Source: Oceanospirillaceae bacterium (GTDB lineage Bacteria > Pseudomonadota > Gammaproteobacteria > Pseudomonadales > Balneatricaceae). Taken from it: DNA of 6,271 bases. Position numbers and translations under genes: made by a program. This document shows, in pieces, positions 1 through 5,457 of this stretch. The first letter of the stretch is position 1. Each line of letters starts with the position of its first letter. Under the pieces are notes generated by a model. It was not told the DNA's origin and did no database searches. It saw only the letters and a program-made list of their open reading frames with translations. The stretch lies in contig JAGSHA010000201.1 of the NCBI GenBank assembly GCA_023954795.1, positions 1-6,271 on the forward strand, in the 5' to 3' direction.

Positions 1-1
1 A

Positions 2-220
2 CAAGTCGCCGGTAACGAAGCGATTGTCTCGATGGTCAGCCTGGGGTTTGGCGTAGGTGTTGTGCCCCGTATCGTATTGGACAACAGCCCCTTGGCTGAT
101 CGGGTACAGGTATTAGACGTGCAACCAGAGCTGGAAGCTTACGATGTGGGCCTGTTTGCACTGAATAAAAAACTCAAAAGCCCTCTGATACGGGCTTTCT
201 GGGAGCAGTTAAAGGGATGA
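2..220 (+). CDS. ilvY: IlvY, LysR-type activator of ilvC (C-terminal 72 residues only)
   Basis: This is the 3' end of a gene whose start lies left of the window; the frame is open from base 2 to a TGA at 218-220. The visible protein reads QVAGNEAIVSMVSLGFGVGV, then VVPRIVLDNSP, and ends in PLIRAFWEQLKG. This closely matches my memory of the C-terminus of E. coli IlvY (VAGHEAIVSMV, GVGLVP, VVLENSP, PLIEAFW). The segment belongs to the second lobe of the LysR co-inducer-binding domain; the DNA-binding helix-turn-helix is outside the window. In enterobacteria IlvY senses acetolactate or acetohydroxybutyrate and activates the divergent ilvC gene, so ilvC is expected just to the left on the minus strand (inference). 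The gene ends 5 nt from the stop of the convergent nuclease gene, and no hairpin terminator is visible between them. A different LysR regulator is possible but less likely given the match. Confidence 0.88.
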   Translation, partial: QVAGNEAIVSMVSLGFGVGVVPRIVLDNSPLADRVQVLDVQPELEAYDVGLFALNKKLKSPLIRAFWEQLKG

Positions 221-225
221 CAGGT

Positions 226-1005
226 TTAACCAAGAAAGATATGTTCGCGGTGATGTTCTAAAAACTTCTGATGAGGTAAAAATTTTTCTGGTTGATTTAG
301 TAGCTGACCATGACAGCTCACTAGAGTCCGATGTAAAAATTCGTCCTTATCGTCCCAATTCTGAGCAGATACCACAACCCTCCGTTTTTCATCCACTGTG
401 ATCAGACCTACATCAAAAGCTTTGTCATGCAGCATCGACAACGCTAGACCATTGTGTGGATTAAGGCGATTATCCACATCATCTCTCCAAGGGATAATAT
501 GGCTGGCCACCAATAAACGAGGCTCGGACAAGCCAGTGATACAGCACCGATTCGCATACGCACTGAGTACAGCGCGACGAAAGCTGGCTTGACCAATTCG
601 AACCGCTGTTTTTACTTGACGCTCACCTGCATGATAATCCGGTGCAGGTTGATCACGGATTTGTGATTCCTTGTCAGGAAAAGCCGATGCAGTCAGCTCT
701 GCCAAAACCGCTTCAACCTCAATAAAAAATGCAGCCCAATCAGACTGCATCTCTTGCCACATACTCCGATCCGCCGCCGATGCCCCGGTCAAACCTTTAC
801 GCCCACTATTAATAATGGCTGGATCAAGACTGGCGATATTACATAGTTTCATCGCCAATGCGTTGGGAGTACGTCCAATCAGGCTGGAGTACTTAATAAT
901 CAAAGGCTGGCCGGCGTGGCATTGCCCAAAGGTCAATTCGGTTGTGTATAGATAGTAGGCGACCAGCAGTTGCTGCCGGGTCCATGGCTTATTTCGTACA
1001 GACAT
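226..1005 (-). CDS. HNH endonuclease family protein (solitary, putative restriction-type)
   Basis: Protein of 259 aa counted from the ATG at 1005-1003. The C-terminal half carries an HNH_2-type nuclease domain: CCITG near residue 154, then ASHIIPWR with the first His at 169, LNPHNGLAL with the Asn at 185, and LHDKAFDVGLIT with the last His at 193. These are the expected metal-binding and catalytic positions. The N-terminal ~90 residues (KPWTRQQLLVAYYLY, IGRTPNALAMKLCNIASLDP, then a GLTGAS stretch) resemble the N-terminal part found on many stand-alone HNH putative restriction enzymes, probably a DNA-recognition module (inference). The frame also opens at a GTG at 1041, but AGGGAAG at 1011-1017 sits 5 nt before the ATG at 1005, so the shorter form is preferred. 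Hand-counted G+C over 241-660 is about 46%, with one 60-base line at 33%, lower than in ilvI. No methylase or second restriction subunit is adjacent. Target and role are unknown. Confidence 0.85.
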   Translation of the reverse strand: MSVRNKPWTRQQLLVAYYLYTTELTFGQCHAGQPLIIKYSSLIGRTPNALAMKLCNIASLDPAIINSGRKGLTGASAADRSMWQEMQSDWAAFFIEVEAVLAELTASAFPDKESQIRDQPAPDYHAGERQVKTAVRIGQASFRRAVLSAYANRCCITGLSEPRLLVASHIIPWRDDVDNRLNPHNGLALSMLHDKAFDVGLITVDEKRRVVVSAQNWDDKDEFLHRTLVSCHGQLLNQPEKFLPHQKFLEHHREHIFLG

Positions 1006-1010
1006 ACTAA

Positions 1011-1017
1011 CTTCCCT
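1011..1017 (-). promoter_or_regulatory. Ribosome binding site that decides the nuclease start
   Basis: Read on the minus strand this is AGGGAAG, followed by 5 nt and ATG at 1005-1003. The competing GTG at 1041-1039 has only a poorer GGTAAAG-like sequence before it. This favours the 259-aa product over a 271-aa one. Confidence 0.6.
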
Positions 1018-1114
1018 ATAGTTACAACGTCTGTCGACCACTTTACCAGGTAGTAATTACATATGCCCGATCGTAGTACCTGACATACCCCTTATATACG
1101 TGGTTTTATGTGTA

Positions 1115-1513
1115 TTACACTTCAAACAACGATTCGATTTCAGGCGACAGATACGGGCGGCCACGTTCGTTCAATGCAGTCCCGATCACCAAGCCTTCCA
1201 CACATACTTTTTCATCAGACAGACGAATGACGCGCTGACGGAAGCCAAACTTCACTTTACTCAAACGTTCCGCTTCAACCTCGATAACAAAACGATCACC
1301 ACTTTTCAGGGAGGCTTTGTAATCCAGCTCAGAGCGAATCACCACCAGATGAATGCCCTGCTCGGCCAATGCGGCGAAATCTACGCCTTTATCTAACAGG
1401 AACTCATGGCGGGCATGTTCCAGATAATTGAAATACACACCGTTATTCACAATACCCTGCATATCCAGTTCGTAGTCACGGACTTTCAGCTCCAGTCGAA
1501 ACGGGGTACTCAT
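1115..1513 (-). CDS. Acyl-CoA thioesterase, 4HBT hotdog family
   Basis: A 132-aa protein, the usual length for a single hotdog-fold 4-hydroxybenzoyl-CoA thioesterase-like enzyme (YbgC/FadM type). The signature is VRDYELDMQGIVNNGVYFNY at residues 11-30: Asp17 is at the position of the catalytic acid, followed by GIVNN and YFNYLEHARHEFL, which forms the long central helix. The remainder (SELDYKASLKSGDRFVIEVE, then KFGFRQRVIR) fits the antiparallel sheet of the fold. Such enzymes hydrolyse acyl-CoA thioesters in the cytoplasm; the acyl group cannot be predicted here. Translation starts at ATG 1513-1511 with AGAGGAA 9 nt upstream. A terminator at 1608-1631 separates it from phnN, so it probably has its own promoter; a TAGAAT-like -10 at 1555-1560 is possible but lacks a good -35. 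The nuclease gene starts 109 nt downstream with no terminator visible between, so co-transcription is possible. Confidence 0.85.
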   Translation of the reverse strand: MSTPFRLELKVRDYELDMQGIVNNGVYFNYLEHARHEFLLDKGVDFAALAEQGIHLVVIRSELDYKASLKSGDRFVIEVEAERLSKVKFGFRQRVIRLSDEKVCVEGLVIGTALNERGRPYLSPEIESLFEV

Positions 1514-1607
1514 GGTTGTAAATTCCTCTGTTAGGTCATTGCATAAGGCAGACTATTCTAACGCAGCTTTAACACAGCTGCTGAATCTATACATATTCGC
1601 AGGACAC

Positions 1608-1631
1608 AAAAAACCGCTCGGATGAGCGGTT
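1608..1631 (-). terminator. Rho-independent terminator of phnN
   Basis: On the minus strand an 8-bp stem AACCGCTC/GAGCGGTT with a 4-nt loop is followed by a run of six T. It lies about 50 nt past the phnN stop codon and ahead of the thioesterase gene. The core is nearly the same as that of the ilvH terminator at 2406-2432. Confidence 0.88.
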
Positions 1632-1683
1632 CTGCTGAGTGGTCGGAGATTGAAATGCGTTAAGCGAGCCCTCTCGACAAGGG

Positions 1684-2268
1684 TCAGTGAGTCGCGCGCA
1701 CCGGCTTGATCTGATCGGGCGACAGATCTTCAATCAGTTTCAGCAGCGAATCTACGCCATCCTGAAGCTCAGAATTATTATCGATACGCTGAATGTTGTC
1801 CGGCATGCTATCCACAATCTGCTGATGCCGTTGCAAACGTCGGCGGATTTCGTCTTCGCTCTCACGACCGCGTTGCTTCAGACGCTCGTACAGTGAGTCC
1901 GGATCGACTTCGACTAGCACCGGGATAAGATTGGGATAACTCGCCATGGCGATCTGCAGATATTCACGCGAGCCGTTGATAACAACATTGACGCCCTTAG
2001 ATAACCAGTCATCCACTTCGGAACCGATCCCATAACTGTACCCGTGCGAATACCACTGCATGGCAAACATGCCCATGCTGGCGCGCATATCAAATTCTTC
2101 GGGAGACAGGTGGATATGGTTTTCACCACCGATATTAGCGGCACGGGTGATGTAGCGGTGGGCCACAAAGCAGCCGTGGTGAGACTGAAGACGTTTACGA
2201 CAGCCATCCAGCAAACTGTCTTTACCACTGCCGGACGCGCCTACCAGATAGAGTAGCTTTCCATTCAT
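1684..2268 (-). CDS. phnN: Ribose 1,5-bisphosphate phosphokinase PhnN
   Basis: A 194-aa protein, close to the size of E. coli PhnN. It begins with a Walker A loop, GASGSGKDSLL (residues 10-20), and carries the PhnN-specific blocks VAHRYITR (35-42), GENHIHLS (48-55), YGIG (79-82), NGSREYL (98-104) and RGRE (133-136). E. coli PhnN has the same blocks in the same order, which separates it from guanylate kinase. The enzyme uses ATP to convert ribose 1,5-bisphosphate to PRPP, the last step of phosphonate breakdown through the C-P lyase, and offers a minor route to PRPP. No other phn gene is in the window: terminators bound it on both sides (2406-2432 after ilvH, 1608-1631 after phnN), so it seems to be its own transcription unit. 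The ATG at 2268-2266 has only a weak AGAGAA-like site upstream, yet the N-terminus aligns with the family, so this start is preferred. Confidence 0.93.
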   Translation of the reverse strand: MNGKLLYLVGASGSGKDSLLDGCRKRLQSHHGCFVAHRYITRAANIGGENHIHLSPEEFDMRASMGMFAMQWYSHGYSYGIGSEVDDWLSKGVNVVINGSREYLQIAMASYPNLIPVLVEVDPDSLYERLKQRGRESEDEIRRRLQRHQQIVDSMPDNIQRIDNNSELQDGVDSLLKLIEDLSPDQIKPVRATH

Positions 2269-2405
2269 GTAACAGGTTCTCTGTGCAATCAGATCGCTTT
2301 TTAAGCAATTTTGGTAAGTCCAAGAGTAATCCTAGAACCTCGTAAAGACCAGTGACTTTAACTACTTACCTACATACAACCCGCCCACGATCAAATTTCA
2401 GACAT

Positions 2406-2432
2406 AAAAAAGCCGCTCAATGAGCGGCTTTT
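2406..2432 (-). terminator. Rho-independent terminator of ilvIH (possibly bidirectional)
   Basis: The stem GCCGCTC/GAGCGGC (2412-2418 with 2422-2428) has a 3-nt loop and can be extended by A/T pairs. On the minus strand it is followed by six T. It lies 20 nt after the ilvH stop codon. The four T on the plus-strand side could let it work weakly in the other direction, but no plus-strand gene arrives there. Confidence 0.92.
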
Positions 2433-2451
2433 CTGGTACTGATCAATCTTG

Positions 2452-2946
2452 TTACAGGCTCAGCACTTTCTCACCACGGGCGATACCGGACACACCGGAA
2501 CGCACCACTTCAAGAATGCTGGCACCGGACAACGCTTCAATAAACGCATCCAGTTTGCTGCTAGAACCGATCAGCTGCACGGTAAAAGTATTCTGTGTTG
2601 CATCGATCACCTGACCACGGAAGATATCCGCAGTACGTTTGATCTCTGCACGTACAGTACCGTTGTTGGCCTTCAGTTTGATCATCATCAGCTCACGCTC
2701 GATGTGCTCACCCTCGGTCAGGTCAACCACTTTCACCACGTCGATCAGCTTGTTCAGCTGCTTAGTGATCTGCTCAACAACACGGTCATCACCCTGCGTA
2801 GTGACGGTCAGACGGGATAACGTCTCGTCGTCAGTTGGCGCAACGGTCAAAGACTCGATGTTGAAGTTACGCTGAGAGAACAGCCCAACAACACGGGACA
2901 ATGCACCCGGTTCGTTTTCCAGCAGTACCGAAATAATATGGCGCAT
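2452..2946 (-). CDS. ilvH: Acetolactate synthase III small (regulatory) subunit IlvH
   Basis: A 164-aa protein, matching the 163 aa of E. coli IlvH. The N-terminal ACT domain (about residues 3-78) begins RHIISVLLENEPGALSRVVG and continues NFNIESLTVAPTDDETLSRL; the C-terminal half contains FRGQVID and the closing SGVSGIARGEK. Asn11, Gly14, Ser17 and Asn29, the region where E. coli mutations give valine resistance, are all intact, so valine feedback inhibition is expected (family knowledge plus inference). IlvH stimulates IlvI and confers valine sensitivity. The open frame extends upstream to a GTG at 2976 inside ilvI, but the ATG at 2946-2944 starts exactly where the family does and has GGAGAG 9 nt upstream. 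It follows the ilvI stop by 2 nt, implying translational coupling in one operon, and is closed by the terminator at 2406-2432. Confidence 0.96.
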   Translation of the reverse strand: MRHIISVLLENEPGALSRVVGLFSQRNFNIESLTVAPTDDETLSRLTVTTQGDDRVVEQITKQLNKLIDVVKVVDLTEGEHIERELMMIKLKANNGTVRAEIKRTADIFRGQVIDATQNTFTVQLIGSSSKLDAFIEALSGASILEVVRSGVSGIARGEKVLSL

Positions 2947-2948
2947 GA

Positions 2949-4670
2949 TTAAGTTCTCTCCGTCTTGCTCAACCACATATCACGCATGGAGCCACGCGGT
3001 ACCTGCATTGGGTATACGTGCTCATACGGATCAACCGCAACATCCATAAATACCAGACGATCTTTCAGTGCAAATGCTTCACGCATCGCTGCTTCCAGAT
3101 CCGAGAATTTATCAACCTTCATCCCAACGTGACCGTAGGACTCAACCAGCTTCACGAAGTCCGGCAGGGAGTTCATGTAAGACTGAGAGTGACGGGACTC
3201 ATAGTTCATGTCCTGCCACTGGCGAACCATACCCAGAGACTGGTTGTTCAGACAGATAACCTTGACCGGGATATCGTACTGGTTGCAGGTCGACAGCTCC
3301 TGAATGTTCATCTGAATACTGCCTTCGCCGGTTACACAGGCAACGTCGGCTTCAGGGAAGTTCAGTTTCACACCCATTGCTGCTGGCAGACCAAAGCCCA
3401 TCGTGCCCAGACCACCGGAGTTGATCCAGCGATTCGGGTGGTTGAACTTGTAGTACTGTGCCGCGTACATCTGGTGCTGACCTACGTCAGAACATACGTA
3501 CGCATCACCGCCAGTCACCATATCCAGCGTTTCAATAACCTGCTGTGGCTTCATCAGCTCAGAGTCATCGGTACGGTAGCGACCGCCGTGACGACCACGC
3601 CACTCTTCGATCTGCTCCCACCAGGACTTCATCGATTCCGCATCCAACTGCTTGTTAGACGCTTTCACGATGGCCAGCATCTCATCCAGAACGTTCTTCG
3701 CCGGACCTACAATCGGAATGTCCGCTCGAATGGTCTTGGAGATAGACGCCGGATCGATATCCACGTGGATAATCTTCGCGGTCGGACAGAACTTGTCTGT
3801 GCCGTTGGTTACACGGTCATCAAAGCGCGCGCCGATGTTCAGGATCACGTCCGCATGGTGCATCACCATGTTCGCTTCGTAAGAACCGTGCATGCCCAGC
3901 ATGCCCACGTTGTTCTGATCCCGACCCGCCAGAGCACCCAATGCCATCAGCGTATTGGTGCATGGTACGTTGGTCAGATGAATCAGTTCACGCAGCTCTT
4001 CAGACGCATGACCAATAACAACACCACCACCGGCCAGAATAACCGGACGTTTCGCCGTCAGGAACAGATCCATTGCTTTCTTGATCTGACCTGCGTGACC
4101 GCGGTTAACCGGGTTGTAAGAACGCAATTTAACGTTCTTCGGATATTCGTATGGGTAGCGGTCGGTTGGGTTTGTCATATCCTTAGGGATATCAACAACC
4201 ACCGGACCCGGACGACCCGTCTGAGCAATATGGAATGCTTTCTTGATGATCGACGGAATCTCTTCCGGATGCTGAACACTGAAGTTGTGTTTCACCACCG
4301 GACGGGAAATACCGATCATGTCGGTTTCCTGGAACGCGTCTTCACCAATCAGATGGCTCATTACCTGACCGGTAATGACAACCATCGGAATAGAATCCAT
4401 GTAGGCAGTCGCAATACCGGTGACGGCATTGGTTGCACCTGGGCCAGACGTTACCAGCGCAACGCCCGCTTTACCGGTCGCACGTGCATAAGCATCGGCC
4501 ATATGGGTCGCCGCCTGCTCGTGGCGCACCAGTATGTGTTTGACATCTTCCTGCTGGAAAAGAGCATCGTACAGGTGCAGTACTGAGCCACCCGGATACC
4601 CGTAGATGTTTTCAACACCCTCGTCTTTAAGGGCGCGCACAACCATTTCGGCGCCTGAAAGTAATTCCAC
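2949..4670 (-). CDS. ilvI: Acetolactate synthase III large (catalytic) subunit IlvI
   Basis: A 573-aa protein (E. coli IlvI is 574 aa). It condenses two pyruvates to 2-acetolactate, or pyruvate with 2-oxobutyrate to 2-aceto-2-hydroxybutyrate, using ThDP, Mg and FAD in the cytoplasm. The N-terminal ThDP pyrimidine domain covers about 4-170, with YGYPGGSVL and the catalytic Glu51 in VRHEQAA, then TSGPGATN at 74-81. The central FAD-associated domain is about 195-330 (ILAGGGVV; NIGARFDDRVT). The C-terminal ThDP pyrophosphate domain is about 383-550, with the metal-binding motif GEGS (448-451) through LNNQSLGMV (474-482). The first acidic position of that motif is Glu instead of the more usual Asp; from memory Pseudomonas-type IlvI proteins share this. 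The start is GTG at 4670-4668 with GAGAGG 8 nt upstream, and MELLSGAEMV is the typical family N-terminus. It heads the ilvIH operon behind a long leader. Confidence 0.96.
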   Translation of the reverse strand: MELLSGAEMVVRALKDEGVENIYGYPGGSVLHLYDALFQQEDVKHILVRHEQAATHMADAYARATGKAGVALVTSGPGATNAVTGIATAYMDSIPMVVITGQVMSHLIGEDAFQETDMIGISRPVVKHNFSVQHPEEIPSIIKKAFHIAQTGRPGPVVVDIPKDMTNPTDRYPYEYPKNVKLRSYNPVNRGHAGQIKKAMDLFLTAKRPVILAGGGVVIGHASEELRELIHLTNVPCTNTLMALGALAGRDQNNVGMLGMHGSYEANMVMHHADVILNIGARFDDRVTNGTDKFCPTAKIIHVDIDPASISKTIRADIPIVGPAKNVLDEMLAIVKASNKQLDAESMKSWWEQIEEWRGRHGGRYRTDDSELMKPQQVIETLDMVTGGDAYVCSDVGQHQMYAAQYYKFNHPNRWINSGGLGTMGFGLPAAMGVKLNFPEADVACVTGEGSIQMNIQELSTCNQYDIPVKVICLNNQSLGMVRQWQDMNYESRHSQSYMNSLPDFVKLVESYGHVGMKVDKFSDLEAAMREAFALKDRLVFMDVAVDPYEHVYPMQVPRGSMRDMWLSKTERT

Positions 4671-4689
4671 TGTTTCACCCTCTCACTGC

Positions 4690-4707
4690 GTCGGACTAAA
4701 TTCCGAC
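4690..4707 (-). repeat. Inverted repeat just upstream of the ilvI ribosome binding site
   Basis: Perfect 6-bp arms GTCGGA/TCCGAC are separated by 6 nt. On the minus strand the hairpin ends a few nucleotides before the GAGAGG site of ilvI, so as RNA it could influence initiation; as DNA it could be an operator. There is no following T run, so it is not a terminator. Confidence 0.5.
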
Positions 4708-4746
4708 ATTTTGACAGTTTATTTCTGCAACGAATGAACGTAGTCG

Positions 4747-4777
4747 CCCATCAAGCGTGGATGACGCCCGGGATGGG
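4747..4777 (-). repeat. Nested stem-loop in the ilvI leader
   Basis: Outer arms CCCATC (4747-4752) and GATGGG (4772-4777) enclose inner arms GCGT (4755-4758) and ACGC (4764-4767) around a 5-nt loop, giving ten pairs with an AA/CCGG internal loop. On the minus strand the T run comes before the hairpin, so it is not an intrinsic terminator. A structured leader RNA element is possible. Confidence 0.45.
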
Positions 4778-4873
4778 AAAACTTACAAATACCGTTCCTG
4801 ATAAACGAGATACAAGCGACTCACGTTCGGGTGCTCGCCAAGATTGAGGATCGCTCAACTGGCAGACCTTTCA

Positions 4874-4900
4874 GGAAGTTAAGCGGCAATACTTAACTCC
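4874..4900. repeat. Inverted repeat AGTTAAG/CTTAACT upstream of ilvI
   Basis: The 7-bp arms at 4877-4883 and 4892-4898 are perfect, with an 8-nt spacer. Two more G-C pairs (4874-4875 with 4899-4900) can form after a one-base bulge. No T run follows on either strand. Arms and spacing fit either a regulator binding site or an RNA hairpin near the 5' part of the ilvI leader; the sequence does not decide. Confidence 0.45.
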
Positions 4901-4953
4901 GCCGGACATTCGGGGTGGCCTAATAGTCCAAGGTCGGAAGAAATTTGGCGCTA

Positions 4954-4982
4954 ATTCTCGCACTTCATCGGCCATTGATCAA
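4954..4982 (-). promoter_or_regulatory. Possible ilvI promoter
   Basis: On the minus strand TTGATC (4982-4977) and GAGAAT (4959-4954) are separated by exactly 17 nt; each matches the sigma-70 consensus at four of six positions. If real, transcription would start near 4947 and give an ilvI leader of about 275 nt containing all three repeats listed here. Nothing closer to the gene is better, but the match is modest. Confidence 0.3.
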
Positions 4983-5057
4983 CCTACAACCAACGAAAAA
5001 CGGGGAATGCAGAGAATCCATCTTCGGGTTATAGTGAGGAAAAACCCACGACGTTTT

Positions 5058-5063
5058 TATAAT
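5058..5063 (+). promoter_or_regulatory. Promoter -10 element of the 88-aa protein gene
   Basis: A perfect TATAAT lies 49 nt before the start codon, predicting a start of transcription near 5070 and a leader of about 43 nt. The -35 position (around 5035-5040, TGAGGA) is a poor match, so the promoter may need an activator. Short arms AAAAAC (5040-5045) and GTTTTT (5053-5058) form an inverted repeat across the spacer. Confidence 0.6.
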
Positions 5064-5098
5064 GGCTATACGACGATGGGCTTGTACAACAGATTACC

Positions 5099-5105
5099 TA
5101 AGGAG
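5099..5105 (+). promoter_or_regulatory. Strong ribosome binding site of the 88-aa protein
   Basis: TAAGGAG is a full anti-Shine-Dalgarno match, 7 nt before the ATG at 5113. It is the best translation signal in the window and supports this short frame as a real gene. Confidence 0.8.
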
Positions 5106-5112
5106 CGCCTGA

Positions 5113-5379
5113 ATGAGCGTTGCAGAAATTAAAAATAAAGACCGCGTAATCAACGAGTTGATGTTGTTTATCCGCAAAGTACTGGCGGAACCGGAGATCA
5201 GCGAGAAAGCGATTGAGATCGCTCGTAAGCACATCAACGAACCCAACGCGGATATGCTGATCGCGGATGAACTGTCCTCCACCACCAACGTCAAAATTCC
5301 CATCGAACACAGCGATGCAGATACCCTGTTTCTGCAAGTGCTCAAAGACGTCGTACGTGACGAAACTGCGCTCTATTAA
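5113..5379 (+). CDS. Small acidic protein of unknown function (88 aa)
   Basis: I do not recognise this family. It starts MSVAEIKNKDRVINELMLF and ends DVVRDETALY. By count it has 17 acidic against 11 basic residues. The first ~45 residues look like amphipathic helices (INELMLFIRKVL, then SEKAIEIARKHI), followed by a loop-like stretch (SSTTNVKIPIEHSDAD) and a final helix (TLFLQVLKDVV). There is no signal peptide, membrane segment, cysteine or metal motif, so a soluble cytoplasmic protein is likely. It is supported as a gene by a perfect TATAAT, a perfect TAAGGAG at 7 nt, and codon use like its neighbours. It stands alone: divergent from ilvI across 442 nt and convergent with the hydroxylase gene, so nothing in the context names a function. 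The opposite-strand frames over the same bases are shadows. Confidence 0.82.
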   Translation: MSVAEIKNKDRVINELMLFIRKVLAEPEISEKAIEIARKHINEPNADMLIADELSSTTNVKIPIEHSDADTLFLQVLKDVVRDETALY

Positions 5380-5407
5380 TCGAGCGTAGTTCAGCGCTGC
5401 CGCTCCC

Positions 5408-5434
5408 AGCAGAGGCTAACCTCTAGTCTCTGCT
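5408..5434. terminator. Possible weak bidirectional terminator between convergent genes
   Basis: Arms AGCAGAG (5408-5414) and CTCTGCT (5428-5434) pair over a 13-nt loop, or AGAGG/CCTCT (5411-5415 with 5420-5424) pair over CTAA. It sits in the 78-nt gap between two convergent genes, where a terminator is expected, but neither side has a strong T run (only AATTTT further on at 5443-5448). Confidence 0.4.
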
Positions 5435-5457
5435 CGCATTCTAATTTTGGCCCTTCT

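Larger units (their letters stand above)
4671..5112. other. Gene-free divergent intergenic region with the ilvI leader
   Basis: This 442-nt stretch lies between the divergent starts of ilvI (-) and the 88-aa protein (+). I find no convincing protein gene, tRNA or mobile element in it. The left part, read on the minus strand, holds three hairpin-forming repeats (4874-4900, 4747-4777 and 4690-4707), each listed separately. The right end carries the clear promoter and ribosome binding site of the plus-strand gene. E. coli ilvIH is controlled by Lrp from an extended upstream region; AT-rich Lrp-type sites are not obvious here. Confidence 0.7.

Noticed and set aside
1047..1082. CAGGTA/TACCTG arms 24 nt apart between the nuclease and the thioesterase, considered as insertion-element ends or a terminator
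   Set aside because: Only six base pairs with a long spacer, no T run, no target duplication and no transposase. This is within chance expectation.
1110..1120. Palindrome GTGTATTACAC over the thioesterase stop codon, considered as an operator
   Set aside because: Five-base arms around one base, partly constrained by coding sequence, and not placed upstream of an evident promoter.
1555..1581. TAGAAT as a -10 for the thioesterase, with a GCAGCT/AGCTGC repeat just upstream of it
   Set aside because: The -10 is reasonable but no -35 lies at 16-19 nt, and the repeat shows no T run or known operator match. It is too weak to list as a promoter.
2947..2976. GTG start giving a longer, 174-aa IlvH
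   Set aside because: The extra ten residues fall inside the ilvI coding end and do not resemble the family. The ATG at 2946 has a good ribosome binding site and gives the normal length.
3018..4586. A 522-codon open frame on the plus strand opposite ilvI
   Set aside because: It lies wholly inside the complete, conserved ilvI on the other strand and its product is rich in His, Arg, Asn and Thr with no recognisable domain, as expected from antisense reading of a biased gene. I see no ribosome binding site or promoter for it.
5064..5112. A 16-codon frame (MAIRRWACTTDYLRSA) between the TATAAT and the 88-aa gene
   Set aside because: Its ATG would overlap the promoter, ahead of the predicted transcription start, and it has no ribosome binding site. 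It overlaps the strong site of the real gene.
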